Shown here one piece after another: positions 1 through 11,054 of a stretch of 64,000 bases of DNA (positions are counted from its first letter, which is position 1; the number at the start of each line of letters is the position of its first letter). The DNA lies in NCBI GenBank assembly GCA_037693485.1, contig CM075347.1:60546501-60610500 (forward strand), given 5' to 3'. This DNA comes from Kitagawia praeruptora (Eukaryota; Streptophyta; Magnoliopsida; Apiales; Apiaceae). Under the pieces are notes generated by a model, which saw only the letters and a list, made by a program, of their open reading frames with translations, ran no database searches and was not told the origin of the DNA. Both the position numbers and the translations under genes were made by a program.

Positions 1-267
1 ATCCTCAACAGGTGAACCCCCAAACTGGACTGAGTTCTGGACCATTTGGATCGTGCCCGGCTTGATCTCAACATTATTTGCAGCAATAGCCGGCCGCACA
101 ATACTTGACTGAATATCATCAATCTTGGGCTGAGAATATTCCTTCAGCGCCTTGTTAGCTGCCATTTCTCCGGTAACTACCAACTCTTCTTCACTTTCTT
201 CCACTAATTCCTCTTCGTGCTTCTCTTCTTCCACATTTTCTTTACGAGCTTGAGATCGAGTAAGCAT
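1..267 (-). CDS. Athila-like gag, N-terminal 89 codons, cut by window edge
   Basis: Minus-strand frame opening at the ATG at 265-267 and still open at base 1. Residues such as LKEYSQPKIDDIQSSIV and MVQNSVQFGGS match, with few changes, the N-terminus of the gag at 56311-58998, so this is the same protein family. Gag forms the virus-like particle in which reverse transcription occurs. An acidic Glu-rich stretch (about residues 9-35) precedes the conserved part, as in the other copy. The upstream leader, primer-binding site and LTR are in the correct order to the right, so this is the 5' end of a minus-oriented element that continues out of the window. Whether the rest of gag or any pol is intact cannot be seen. 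Confidence 0.85.
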   Translation of the reverse strand, partial: MLTRSQARKENVEEEKHEEELVEESEEELVVTGEMAANKALKEYSQPKIDDIQSSIVRPAIAANNVEIKPGTIQMVQNSVQFGGSPVED

Positions 268-385
268 ACACGCTCAAGATAGTACCTGAGAAACCCAAAA
301 GTAAATGAGTGAGAAAAACGTCTGAGTCAGTGAATTTAATCCAAATTGATGACAAGATCATAAACTAAACAAACAATGAACCGAG

Positions 386-403
386 TCCCCGGTAGCGGCG
401 CCA
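386..403 (-). promoter_or_regulatory. Primer-binding site of the left Athila-like element
   Basis: On the minus strand this reads TGGCGCCGCTACCGGGGA, six bases inside the LTR edge. It resembles the tRNA-Asp-type PBS used by Athila-like Ty3 elements (family knowledge). It fixes the minus orientation and the inner edge of the LTR; bases 268-385 are the untranslated leader before gag. Confidence 0.75.
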
Positions 404-409
404 AAAACT

Positions 410-1998
410 TGTTCACACTTATTCACGCAAGAGAACGTGGTCAACAAGTAATATATGGTAAATAGGATTCGTTCCCACAGAGACTCAAATTGTACGTTTT
501 GTTCACTTATACACCAGCTTATGATTTACACTCACTGCCAAGACAATAACAAATTTGGTTTTAATTAACTATTGATTAATTGCCAACTATGAAAATTACG
601 AGAAAATAACTTAACTTTTACTTTATAATAAACAAACATGGGATTTCAATTTCATTAACCACTTCATCTAGAATCTTATGCCCCTTAACCTAGTATGTGA
701 CAGAGTTGATTACTGATTAGATGCACTAAACTGATACACACCAACTTTCGTTGTACATATACCATCCTACTGATCATCCACAATTGATAGAAGTCAAGTA
801 GTCACCAAATATGTGTAGTTCCTATATGTCTATAGCAATTGAACACATACCGGTTAAAAATTAAGCATCCATTAAACCACATAGTCAATGCAAGACGATT
901 AGAATTACACCACAAATTAATACATGTTCTTCACATGCAAAAACCTATGCTAGCATGAATTGTTCTAAACCCTAGATCCACTTTCGCATTCACCAGGATC
1001 AAACACACAATTACAGATGTTCGCGACTCACCCATAACGAATAAGCATAATCATACTAGGTAAACAATTCAATCCATCACACACCAAGGCATAAGAACAC
1101 TTAATTACTAGAATCCATAGAAAAATCCATTAAAATCCCATGATAACGAATTAGCCCATAATCGACCTCATCGCCATCATGGGTTCAATTGATAACATAA
1201 TTCTAAACAAAACAATTAATAATAAAAGAAAAGAGAAATAAGGTTTAGAAATAAATCCCCAAAATAGAAGAGTACAAAGTTCCAAAGATTACTCCTTGCT
1301 TGTCACTAGCTTGGAGATTCTTCCTTGAAATTGTTCTAAGAAAATCGATGATAAAATTGTTGATAGATGCTAAAAAAAACTAAAACAACGATAGATATTG
1401 TTTTTAGGTCTGACCATTACATATATAGTTGCCCTAATAAAAATAGGCCCAACCAATTTTGACCCGGAAGAAAATAACTTAAGCGATAACACTCAGCTTA
1501 GCATAACACAGGAGGCCACCCGCGCAACAGCGCCTCAATTCTGCGCAGCAGCGCCTGCACTCTCCTAGACAACACCTTGCTGCACTTGCGCGCGCGCTAT
1601 GGCGCTAGACCTCGCGCAAGAGCGCCCCATGACTCGCGCAAAAGCGCCCAACCTCGCGCAACCGCGCTCAACAGCTCCTGGAATGTTTGAACTGCGCGCT
1701 GTTGCCCTACATAAGCGCCCCCGCGCCTGTGCCCACCTGGACCTCTCCTTTTAATTTGCTTTAGCTCTCCCACTTGGCAACAATCATTCCACAACTCTTG
1801 CACTATGAATCATTTTTTTTCACACATCTATAAATTCATTTCACACCACCCAAATCACCATTTTAGCACCATAATACCTTCACGACACAACCTACACAAT
1901 TTACACAAAAACGTATCAAATGGCAACGAAACTTGAGAACGTGAAAACGATTAAAGTCCAAACGGAAGGTAAATAGTGGATATAAAATCCACTTATCA
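410..1998 (-). repeat. 5' LTR of the left Athila-like element (1589 bp)
   Basis: Begins TG at 410 next to the PBS and ends CA at 1998 in the ...CCACTTATCA terminus also seen in the LTRs at 52028-53514 and 60597-62266. The motifs TCACGCAAG, CAAGTAATATATG and TTCGTTCCCACAGAGA near its left end are shared with those LTRs, so the two families are related but clearly diverged. A TATA-like CTATATATG on the minus strand lies near 1420. To its right (1999 onward) the env-like ORF of the copia element resumes, so this LTR marks an insertion into that ORF. The matching target duplication (CTATT at 1999-2003) lies outside the window. Confidence 0.85.
1510..1735. repeat. GC-rich cluster of CGCGCAA / AGCGCC words in the LTR
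   Basis: Within an AT-rich LTR, about 220 bp carry roughly eight variants of CGCGCAANAGCGCC, some on the opposite strand, including a GCGCGCGC run. It lies upstream of the TATA-like site in element orientation, that is in U3. A similar but not identical set (GGGGCAA, TTGCGCC) occurs at 56030-56165 and 61890-61980 in the other Athila-like elements. Confidence 0.7.
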
Positions 1999-3162
1999 CT
2001 ATTCTAGTCTTATTTATTCCAGGCAATTCAATTAACTTATTATCTACAAAATTAAGTGCAGATTGAATGAACTGAGGAAAGAAAATTTCAGTACCTCTCT
2101 TGGCTGAGTTCTGACCAAGTCTCCTATACAGCTCCTGTAGTATGATTTGTTCAACATCTACTTTTCTTCAATAAGCCAATGCATAACCAATTTGTTGTGC
2201 ATGTGCACTGATTTGGTCAAAGCTAGACTTCCTTGCTTTGAAGACTTGAAGGAGTGTTGCAAAAACATAGCTCCACTATTTCCTCAGGGACTTCCTATTT
2301 AGCTTTCCAAGATTGATTCTATCTGAGTAGTTGATAAAATCAAAGAAGTCTTCTAACTCTGCATTTGTGGCCAGTCTGTCATACGCCTAGGGCTGGCAAT
2401 CGTGTCGTGTCGTGTACTTTCGTGTTTTCGTGTACTCCGAGCTAAAACCGAAACCGACACTAAATCATTTCGTGTACTGATCACCCTAACCGAACCCGAA
2501 ACGAAATGTTTCGTGTTGATACGAAACGAAACGAAAGTACCCGAAATAAAAATATAAAAAATTATAATATAATATTTCGTGTACTTTTCGTGTAATTTCG
2601 TGTACTTTCGTGTACCCAAAACGAAAATACGAAATGAAAATATAAAAATAAAAATTATATATATAATATTTCGTGTACTTTCGTGTACTTTCATGTACCC
2701 AAAATGAAAACCCATATCCGACACTAAATATTTCGTGTAATTTCGTGTTCGTGTATTTTCGTGTTTCGTGTACCAAAAATCAAAAACCAAAACCATAATT
2801 TTCGTGTCGTTTCGTTCACGTGTCACGTGTCAAATTGCTGGGTCTACATACGCCTGTTGTTGTAAGCCCAGTGCTTGATTCATGTCTGTTGTAGTGATGG
2901 TGATATCCTTGCCTTGAATCTTGCAGTGGACTACATATGAGGTTATTGCATTCTCAAGGGCGATGACTTCCACAGTACGAGTCCTCCATAACTGTTCTAG
3001 TAAGTCCAGATACAGAGTTGGATTGGCTGAGAGTGCACCCTTGATGTATGACTCAGACATCCATCGGACAAAGCACTTGAAGTTTACATTTGGTGCTTCC
3101 ACATCATTAGTTATTGCAATGAAATTGGTTTGTGTGGGTATGGTGAGTTGGGTGTTTGCCAT
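1999..3162 (-). pseudogene. Envelope-like ORF of the host copia element, split by a MITE
   Basis: Starts at the ATG at 3160-3162. The first about 105 codons run to the MITE at 2846; removing the MITE and one 8-bp repeat restores the frame (…GLQQQAYDRLATNAELEDFF…), continuing to the Athila-like insertion at 1998. The second half has at least two in-frame stops (in the RK-stop-WSYVF and ALAY-stop-RKV contexts), so it is a pseudogene. Segments such as FFDFINYSDRINLGKL and FDQISAHAQQIGYALAY resemble the recurrent plant retrotransposon protein found after pol in SIRE-type elements. No transmembrane segment is obvious in the visible part, so a true envelope function is not supported. The C-terminal part of a related ORF may be what survives at 24386-27380. 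Confidence 0.7.
2388..2846. mobile_element. hAT-like MITE, CGTGTACTTTCG subfamily, copy 1
   Basis: 459 bp flanked by a perfect 8-bp direct repeat CATACGCC (2380-2387 and 2847-2854), the duplication size of hAT transposons. Termini TAGGGCTGGCAAT and ATTGCTGGGTCTA form an imperfect inverted repeat. The interior is made of degenerate TTTCGTGTACTTTCGTG words on the left, passing through an AT-rich centre. Long spurious frames cross it on the minus strand but only translate the short repeat. It interrupts the env-like ORF, which reads through once it is removed. Confidence 0.88.
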
Positions 3163-3179
3163 TTGTATAGAGAGAGAGG

Positions 3180-4149
3180 AAGAGAATGAAGATTGAAGAA
3201 GGAATTAAGCTTTTCCAGTTAGGGTTTTCAGGGGTTTTGGGAATTTAGATGCTTGAGAAATCGAATGAAATGAATCGAATAGATGTAGAGTTGTATAAGT
3301 ATGAAGTACTTGAATGGTCGATTAGGCATATTTTTTGTATCGACAAGTCAGTCATTCGAGAAGTAGAAAACAACTATTCGATAAGTCAAGAAAGGCTTAA
3401 TCGATAACTCAAGCAGGTTGTAACTCACAGCTAGCAGTTATCTAACTTAGAATAACTTCTAAATTAGGTAAAATATGTTTTTATGAGTAATTCTAAATTC
3501 TGAATAAAAATCCAAAATTGGTTAAAATTCAGCGAGAAATCAGCCTTTTCAAATGATTCGAGAACTCAAACATTCTATTCGAGAACTCTGTCATTAGAGA
3601 ACTCAAATACCTTATTCGAGAACTCAATCATGTCTCTGTTCGAGTTCTCTAAAAGACTCTATTCGAGAACTCAAGAGTGTCCTGAATAGGCTTGTTAGAG
3701 AAGTCGACCATTAACAATGAAGTGAACCATTCGAGAAATCTGACTTATCGAACTATTCTTTTTACTCATAGAAACTTAATTTTCACTATCTCTTAAAATC
3801 TACCAGACATATTCTATAAAAAAATATTCCAACAGATTAAATAGTGATTTTCTCAAAATTTCATAGAAATTTCAAGTTGACAAAATATGATTTTCTGACC
3901 TATACAGCAGATTTGAATTATTTATAAATCATATATTTCAGCCAACACTTACTTCAAAAATATTGAGCATTTAAATAAAGTAAGTGTTTATTGCTGCAAC
4001 AACTTAGTCGATATTTTCACTTAGCCAGAATTTGAAGAATTCAGCATTCCAATCTCACTAACCAACCTTGTGAAGGTGGCTTCATCTAATGGCTTAGTGA
4101 ATATGTCAGCTACTTGTTTATATGTAGAGACATAATGCAACTCAATGGT
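3180..4149 (-). repeat. Spacer between RNase H and env-like ORF with repeated ATTCGAGAACTC
   Basis: No coding frame. Between about 3320 and 3770 there are at least eight copies or variants of ATTCGAGAACTC, plus TATCGAATAAG-type relatives. The same words crowd the LTR pieces of this element at 10800-11050 and 23150-23290. The rest (3770-4149) is AT-rich and featureless. Confidence 0.7.
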
Positions 4150-4866
4150 TCAAATAGCTGCATGTTCTCTAATGAAGTGATATCTGATGTCAATGTGCTT
4201 TGTTCTAGAATGATTGACAGGATTGGCAACTATAGAGATTGCACTTGTGTTGTCACACATGATTGGAATTCTTTCCAACACAAGTCCATAGTCTCTAAGT
4301 TGGTTTCTAATCCAAAGCACTTGAGCACAACAACTTCCAGCAGCTATGTATTCAGCCTCAGCTGTGGAAGTTGACACAGATTGTTGTTTCTTGCTATACC
4401 AAGAGACTAACCTTTGTCCAAGAAACTGGCAGCTACCCGAGGTGCTTTTCCTAACCACCCTGCATCCAGCATAATTCGCATCAGAATAACCAACCAGACT
4501 GAACCCTGTGTCATTAGGATACCATAGACCCTAGTTTGGAGTGCCCTTCAGATATCAAAAGATCCTCTTTATAGCAATCAAGTGTGACTCCTTTGGATTT
4601 GATTGAAACCTTGCACACAACCATGTAGCAAACATGATGTCTGGCCTACTTGTAGTATGATAGAGTAGTGAGATATCTTCATCTAATTTGGTGGCAGTGG
4701 CCATGGGTGTCTTTGCAGGTGTGGAGTCTTCTAAGTCAAACTTCTTCAATGAATCCTTGATGTACTTGGTTTGACTGATAAAAATGCCATCCTTCCTTTG
4801 ACTAACTTGCAACCCAAGAAAGAATGTCAACTCTCCCATCATACTCATCTCATATCTGCTCTGCAT
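4150..4866 (-). pseudogene. Copia RT C-terminal part and RNase H
   Basis: Two frames. 4555-4866 carries the RT connection region (GELTFFLGLQVSQ, TSRPDIMFATWLCARFQ); 4150-4458 carries RNase H (STAEAEYIAAGSC, then MCDNTSAISI and TKHIDIRYHFIRE). The join between them (…YLKGTPN-stop-GLWYPNDTGFSLVGYSDANYAGC) contains stops and a shift. The segment is colinear with, but in a different frame from, the RT at 4860-5354, so a frameshift lies near 4860. RNase H would remove the RNA template during reverse transcription; the acidic residues of the STAEAEY and CDN motifs are present, but the frame is broken. Confidence 0.85.
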
Positions 4867-5993
4867 GAGTTTAGAGAATTTTTACACAGCTTCTCATTTG
4901 TAAAGCCAAATATGATATCATCCACATAGTTCTGAACTAGGATAATATCATCACCATGCTTTTTGTAAAATAGTGTCTTGTCCAGTGTGCCTCTAGTGAA
5001 TTGATTCTCCAGAAGAAATTGTGATAGAGTATCATACCATGCCCTTGGAGCCTGCTTAAGTCCATATAATGCCTTAAACAATCTGTAGACAAAGTGAGGG
5101 AATTGTGGATCCTCAAAGTCAGGTAGCTGTTGCACATATACTTCTTTTTCCAACTCTCCATTCAGAAATGCACTCTTGACATCCATTTGATAAACCTTGA
5201 AGTTTGAATGTGCAGCAAATGCCAAGAAGATTCTGATGGCCTCTAGTCTAGCAACAGGGGCAAAAGTCTCATCATAGTCAATGCCTTCCTGTTGAGAGTA
5301 TCCTTTTGCAACCAACCTTGCTTTGTTTCTTATTACTACACCATTTTCATCCATCTAATTCTTCAGAACCCATTTTGTTCCAACAATGGTTCTATCCTTT
5401 GGTGCAGGCACAAGTTCCCATACTTTACTCCTTTCAAATTGGTTTAGCTCATCTTGCATAACAATTATCCAATCGGGATCCATCAATGCATCATCAAGTT
5501 TCTTAGGCTCAACTTGGGATAGGAAGCAACCATAAAGACAGTCATTTAGAGTTGCCCTTCTTGTTCTTACTCCTGCATTTGGATCTCCAATGATTTGATT
5601 TGCAGCATGTGATCTATCCGATTTCCTAGTGTGCTGAGACTGATTTCTCAGGCTTGATGTTGCTTCATCATCCAAGTCATTATCATTTTCATTTTCTCCC
5701 CCTGTGAAATTGCCACTATTCACAGGTGTGTCTTGGATGCTTGTTTCTCCACTGTTGATTGGCACAAATTCTTCTCTTGAATCATCATTCACTTGAGTTT
5801 GTTGAAATAAAGTTTCAACTTCAGTCTCAATCTCTTCATCAGAATCGTCTAGATTATCAAACTTTAATGGATCTTTATCTTCATCATTGGCTTCTTCTAG
5901 TCCAGGTAGTTTGTTGTCATCAAATGTCACATATGTGCTTTCCATAACTTTCTTTTGACTGATGACATAAATCTTATATGCAATTCTATCCAT
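4860..5993 (-). pseudogene. Copia reverse transcriptase and preceding linker
   Basis: Minus-strand frame from 5993 to about 4860, continuing the integrase frame. After an acidic linker, the start of RT reads NQFERSKVWELVPAPKDR then WVLKN, followed by an in-frame TAG at 5355-5357, then KARLVAKGYSQQEGIDYDET, VYQMDVKSAFLNGEL and the catalytic box NYVDDIIFG (Y-x-D-D intact). These are the fingers and palm of copia RT, which copies the element's RNA into DNA in the particle. One stop and a frameshift at its C-terminus disable it. Clear by motif content. Confidence 0.9.
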
Positions 5994-6011
5994 AGAATAG
6001 CCAAGAAAAAT

Positions 6012-7172
6012 TCCTTATAATGCCTTTGCATCAAACTTCCCAACATATTCTGAATTGTCTTTCAACACAAAGCATTTGCTTCCAAAAGTATGAACATACT
6101 TTAGAGTAGGCTTCTTTCTAGTCATCAAATTGTAAGGTGTCTTTCCAGTGTTTTTGTTGATGAGGGTTCTGTTCTGGATGTAGCATGCAGTGCTCACATC
6201 CTCAGCCCAAAAACATGTAGGCATCTTTGCATCAAGCAACATTGTTCTAGCAGCCTCAATTAGAGTTCGATTATTTCTCTCAACAACTCCATTTTGTTGT
6301 GGAGTCCTTGGAGCTGAGAATTGCTGGGAAATACCATTCTCTTTGCAGAATGCTTCAAGCATGACATTTCTGAACTCTGTCCCATTATCACTTCTCAGTG
6401 CAATCACACTTGCATTGTTGGCTTCCTTGTCAACTTTCTTTATGTGCTCAATGATTACTTGTGGAGCCTCATCCTTTGATGCTAGAAATTCCACCCATGT
6501 ATACCTTGTGTAGTTATCAACCATCACTAGAGCATACTTCTTTCTTCCTAGTGATATAATATTGACATGCCCAAACAAATCCATATGAATTAGTTGCAGG
6601 GGCTTGGTTATTGATGTCACTGTCTTTGACTTATGGCTTGATCTTTTCATTTTTCCTTTTTGACAAGCCTCACACACTCCTTCTTGACAGAATTCAAGTG
6701 TGGGCATGCCTCTCACTAACTCCCTTTTGACTAGAGAGTTAATGGCTTTAAAGTTCAAGTGTGATAACTTCTTATGCCACAACCAACAATCTTCATTTGA
6801 TGCTTTTATATAAAAGCAGCAGACTTTGTCCTTGTTTGCAGAGTCCATGTTAGCTACAAACAAGCTTCTTTTTCTTACTCCAGTTAGAGCAAGATCATCA
6901 GTCTTTTTGTAGGAAATCAAACACTCATCCTTGTCAAAATTCACCTTGAATCCCCTGTCAGTAAACTGACCAACACTTAGCATATTATGCTTGAGTCCCT
7001 TGACTAATGCTACATCTTCAATGATGACATTACCAACTTCCAACTTGCCATATCCCAATGTGTTACCCATGCTGTCATCTCCAAAATCAACCATTGGGCC
7101 AACCTTCTCCTCATACTGTGATAGCAGGGCCATATTACCAGTCATGTGATTTTAGCATCCACTGTCCAAAGA
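6012..7172 (-). pseudogene. Copia protease tip and integrase
   Basis: The protease active-site stretch LDSGC is followed by an in-frame TAA (7152-7154) and then NHMTGN; in intact elements this reads DSG-x-S/T-x-HMTG. The integrase follows in the same frame: zinc-binding HHCC (WHKKLSHLN … CEACQKGK), then the D-D-E catalytic set in HMDLFGHV, LRSDNGTEF and VVERNNRTLIEAARTML. A TAA at 6012-6014 follows the C-terminal segment (…GKFDAKAL), where the reading would continue GIFLGYS. Integrase would insert the cDNA into the genome. All catalytic residues are readable, but stops on both sides show the polyprotein is no longer made. Confidence 0.9.
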
Positions 7173-7189
7173 TCCACATGACTTTCTTT

Positions 7190-8354
7190 TCACTTTCTTT
7201 GCCCTGCAAACACAAAGGGATTACTTTTTCTTTGCTACCCAAACATGTCTGGGTCCACTTGGCTTAGAAACTAATTTATCAAATACAGCATGCTTATCAA
7301 CTTTCTTAGGACTTGTCTTCTTGTCACTGTTAGAAGTCTTAGAATCTGAATTCTTAGACTTAGGTGATGGAGGTACCTTCCTAACTTTAGGAGGACTTTA
7401 AGACTTTGGCCTTGTGTAGTGTGTGTGAATATTGTGACTGATGTAACCATTCATGAATTGTATTCTCAAATTGAAATAGCTAGTCATAACATTCATATTG
7501 CATGGCATACAGTCAATCTTATTAGAAAATGGTGAATCTCTATGTCTTAAAGGCACAGAGCAATCATAGAATGGCTTGGCTACACTACCAACAGGTTTCT
7601 TGCATGCATGAGTTAAATGATTGGTACTAAAACAATTCTGACAAGTTTTCCTAGGGGCATTAGGCACATAAGCATAGTTGTTATCTATGTTAATCCCTAG
7701 CTTACCATTTCTGTTATGTTTCTTCTTAGCCACTCTCTTCTAAGATTCATTTTTCCCAGCTGATACAAACTTCTTAGGTCTAGAACTATCACCTACTGGC
7801 TCTTTGGCTCTTAGCTTGACACTCTCACTCTTAGAGGATGCTTGTTGTTCACTGGATTGTGCCTCATCCTCATCATTCAACATTTGATTGATGAGTAAGG
7901 CATCCTCATCAACTTCAAATGTTGAATCTTTAAAAATTGGAGTCTCAGCCTTTTTCAAAATATGAGGCACTTCCTCCTAAACAACTATGTCATTTTTAAT
8001 GACAGCATAGCCTTTCCTCTGTTTAAGAGTGCCATAGTCAAGTCCAATGGCCGCCTTGGGTTTAGCTTGAATTTTCTCATGATAAGATTGCAGTAGACCA
8101 GATGAGTTCTTAAATGTTTTCAGTTTGAATTCATTTTCAGCTAGTTCATCCCTAAGAGCTTTTTCAATTTGACTAGCACATAAAACCTTATTCTACAGAT
8201 ATTCAACTTCTTTCTTAAGGTTTTTTACTTGCATAGTGATTAGCTCAAGTTCCTCATTCTTTTTGGTTAATAATTCATTTCTAGCAGACAATTTAGCAAT
8301 TTCCTCATTAGCAGCAGTTATACTAGTATGAATATTAAACATTTCAACAGATAG
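7190..8354 (-). pseudogene. Gag C-terminal region: coiled coil and second CCHC knuckle
   Basis: Read on the minus strand from 8354 it continues from gag after a stop. First comes a predicted coiled coil (ANEEIAKLSARNELLTKKNE…, then LKKEVEYL), an acidic stretch, then a basic region with the knuckle CQNCFSTNHLTHAC, a good C-x2-C-x4-H-x4-C. Several stops interrupt it (around 8353, 8190 and 7979, and at 7740 and 7398). Long gag with coiled coil and a second knuckle is typical of SIRE-like elements (family knowledge). It lies between gag and protease, as expected. Confidence 0.7.
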
Positions 8355-9602
8355 TTATTCAATCATACTTTTGTACTCAGAAACATACATGTCTATGGTA
8401 GTGAGAGATGGTACCTGAGATTCAGATGGAGACTGTTCATCCTTGGAATTGGCCATCAAGGCATAGTTGCCGAATTCTTGCTCATCTCCATCACTGTCAA
8501 AATCATCCCAACACTTCCCTTCAGCTATGTAGGCTTTACCTTGTGTTTTCTTTTTAAGAAGGGCCTCATACTTAGCTTCAAGCTCCAGAAACTCTTTATC
8601 CTTCTTTTTAGGCTTCTTGCATTCACTGGCAAACTGCCCTAGGTCATTGCATCTATAAAATTTCACAGATGACCTATCCACATAACCAGTTTTGAACTTA
8701 TTCTTGTTTGTCTTCACAGGTGCTTTACTCTTGTTGAATGAATGGTTTTGAGTTTTAGGTTTGAAGGGTTGGTTCCTCTTGAATCTGATATTTGGAAATT
8801 TTCTGGCCATGAAAGCATATGAAGTGTTTTCCATGCCATCTAGTTCTTCAAGAGTATAGAACTCTTCTTCTTCTTCTTCCTTTTCTTCAACAGGTTCACA
8901 CACTTCAGCTTCAGTTTCTTCATCATTTATTATCTCTTCTAGTCTCAGCTGACTTGTAGAGGCTTCCAGGTCTTGTACTGATTTGCTGACAATCAAGGCA
9001 CATGATGTGTTTACCATCCTGCCTTGGTTGACTTGAATAGCCCTCTTCTGAAGCAACTCAAGTTCATGAGTTTTTAAAACCCCATAGAGCACATCATATG
9101 TGATTTTGTTCAAATCTCTTTCCTTTAGAGAAATGACCCTCTGCTCTAGGTGGTTTGGAGAAGACAATAAAAACTTCATATTCAGTTCTTTAGTGCTGTA
9201 AACCTTTCCATTCATCTGCAACTCAGTAACCAGCTTGTGAAATCTCTCAAACATATCAGTGATGCTTTCCTTGGACTGTGCCATGAAAGCTTCATACTGT
9301 GTCTGACCTCCTCTATTCCTTCACATAGTACCTCAATATGATCCCACATCTCCTTTGCTGATTTGCAAGAAGCTATGTTGGTAAATATAGACATCTCCAT
9401 TGAGTCTATGATCAGCAGCATGAGATGACTATCAAGAGCTACCATCTCCTTTTCTGTCTCTGTCCATTTAGATGGTTCTTTAGCCACATAGGATCTTGGA
9501 ATGGTTATTGTTCCAAATGTCTTCTCAGGAATCTCCTGTTGTGGAACAAAGGGACTTTTCTTGAGTATCTCAGGATATAGAGGGGCAGCTTTGATGTACA
9601 AC
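8355..9602 (-). pseudogene. Copia gag, main part
   Basis: Two overlapping minus-strand frames: 9602 to about 9280 (…YPEILKKSPFVPQQEIPEKTF, ending near KLSW) and 9284 to 8355 (MAQSKESITDMFERFHKLVT…), joined by a frameshift around 9270. Together they form the copia-type gag core, with LNMKFLLSSPNHLEQRV and KERDLNKITYDVLYGVLKTHE diagnostic. The first zinc knuckle reads FYRCNDLGQFASEC: the first Cys is Phe and the His is Gln, so metal binding is lost. An acidic block of Glu (around 8860-8890) and a basic linker surround it. Gag would package the RNA; here it is broken by the MITE at 9603 and the frameshift. Confidence 0.85.
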
Positions 9603-10099
9603 TAGAGCTGGCAATTTGTTTCGTGTCGTGTACTTCGTGTCGTGTACTTTCGTGTTTCGTGTACCAAGAGACCAAAACGAAAACGAAATGAAATAAATTC
9701 GTGTACTCAAATTCTAAAACGAACACGAAACGAAATATTTCGTGTAAACACGAAACGAAATGAAAAGTACACGAAATGTTTCCGTTTACATGAAAATGAA
9801 ACGAAAAACGTGTACTTTCGTGTACTTTCCGTGTACTTTTCATGTACTTTTCGTGTATTTTCTATTTATTTTGTAAAAATGTTAAATATCTAATATTTAT
9901 TTATAATATATATTTATATAATTTAAAATATTTATTTATTTCGTGTATTTTCGTTTCGTGTCGTGTACCCAAGGGTAAACCCAAAACCGACACTAAATTC
10001 ATCCGTGTAATTTCGTGTTCGTGTACTTTCGTGTTCGTGTACCGCAAAGGTCAACCCAAACCCGTAATTTTCGTGTCGTGTACGAAATTGCCGGCTCTA
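9603..10099. mobile_element. hAT-like MITE, CGTGTACTTTCG subfamily, copy 2
   Basis: 497 bp with a perfect 8-bp target duplication TGTACAAC (9595-9602 and 10100-10107). Termini TAGAGCTGGCAAT and ATTGCCGGCTCTA match at 12 of 13 positions as an inverted repeat. The interior uses the same TTTCGTGTACTTTCGTG words as the copy at 2388-2846, with an AT-rich middle. It splits gag about 30 codons after its start, and the gag frame is restored across it (…WKIKMQLYIKAAPLYPEIL). Confidence 0.9.
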
Positions 10100-10190
10100 T
10101 GTACAACTGCATCTTGATCTTCCAGAGATTGTAGTTCTCTTTGTCGAACTTAGGGACCTTCACCGCTCCTGTAGTCTTTTGTGTACTCAT
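10100..10190 (-). pseudogene. Copia gag, first 30 codons
   Basis: ATG at 10188-10190, reading MSTQKTTGAVKVPKFDKENY then NLWKIKMQLYI up to the MITE. VPKFDKENYNLWKIKM is the usual N-terminal signature of copia gag. The ATG lies about 30 bases after the PBS, so the leader is very short, as is common in copia elements. Confidence 0.85.
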
Positions 10191-10220
10191 GATCGTTTTC
10201 TGTTTTTGAATAAACAGCCT

Positions 10221-10232
10221 GCTCTGATACCA
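10221..10232 (-). promoter_or_regulatory. Primer-binding site of host copia element
   Basis: Minus strand reads TGGTATCAGAGC, the standard PBS complementary to the 3' end of initiator tRNA-Met, two bases inside the LTR end (…ACTCAACA). It sets the inner edge of the 5' LTR at 10235. Confidence 0.92.
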
Positions 10233-10234
10233 CT

Positions 10235-11054
10235 TGTTGAGTATTGAATCCGAGAAAAGAATACAGATGGGGGGGTGAATGGATTCTTGAACTTTTCTTG
10301 TTCTTGAATCATTGTAGCAAGATATGTGTTGAGCGTGTGAGAAATATAAGTGCGGATAACAATGACAAACACAACACATATCACTTTAATCTAATATTTT
10401 ATTAGATAAAGATCTTGCTACAAACTTTGAATACAAATGAGAGTATTCTCAGCTTCGTTTTTCTCAGAGAGATATATCTATCAATGTATGAAAAACTTCT
10501 CTTCTAAAGAAGTTAAACTGTATCCTTATAGAACATGGATACAACCTACTTACTACAAATAAGGTAGCTAAACAAATTACTTTCTAGTCTATCTATCCTT
10601 TTTGAGTAAGCATCCAAACGACTACAGATTTGACTTTGCAAAACCTGTTTAGATCCAATTCTTTAGCTCTTTGTCACTTGTACATCTCTCTAAGCTTCTT
10701 TGTAGGCTTTCCAAAGTACGTTCTAGATTGTGGTCCATAACACACTTTAGCTTGTTGCAGGTTTCTGACTTGTACAATTTCTCCAGTAGTTTGTCTCCAA
10801 GAATGTATTCGAGAAGTGACTAAGTAAGTGATTTGAGAACTAGAATTGACTTGATCGATAACTCTGAATTCTCGAATACTGTTATATCGACATATCGAAT
10901 CACTTCTCGAATAGCCCTTTTCTCTGGGAATCCTTGAGTTATCGAATAGAACATTTTGACATGTCGAATCCTTGAGATATCGAATAACATCTTTAGTCTT
11001 TGAGATATCGAATGTAGCTTTGACTTGTTGACTCTTTGAGAACTCGAATACCAC
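10235..11054 (-). repeat. 5' LTR of host copia element, inner part
   Basis: Starts TGTTGAGTATTG at 10235 (the LTR 3' end in element sense) and runs to the insertion of the large non-coding element at 11055. It contains a G7 run near 10268 (a C7 run in element sense), a feature of this lineage's LTR ends, and many copies of TATCGAATA / TTCTCGAATA in 10800-11050. No coding sequence. Confidence 0.8.

Noticed and set aside
2353..2826. 157- and 96-codon minus-strand ORFs
   Set aside because: They translate the degenerate TTTCGTG words of the hAT-like MITE into repeated TRKYTK/HEST text; not a gene. The same applies to the frames at 9505-10117.
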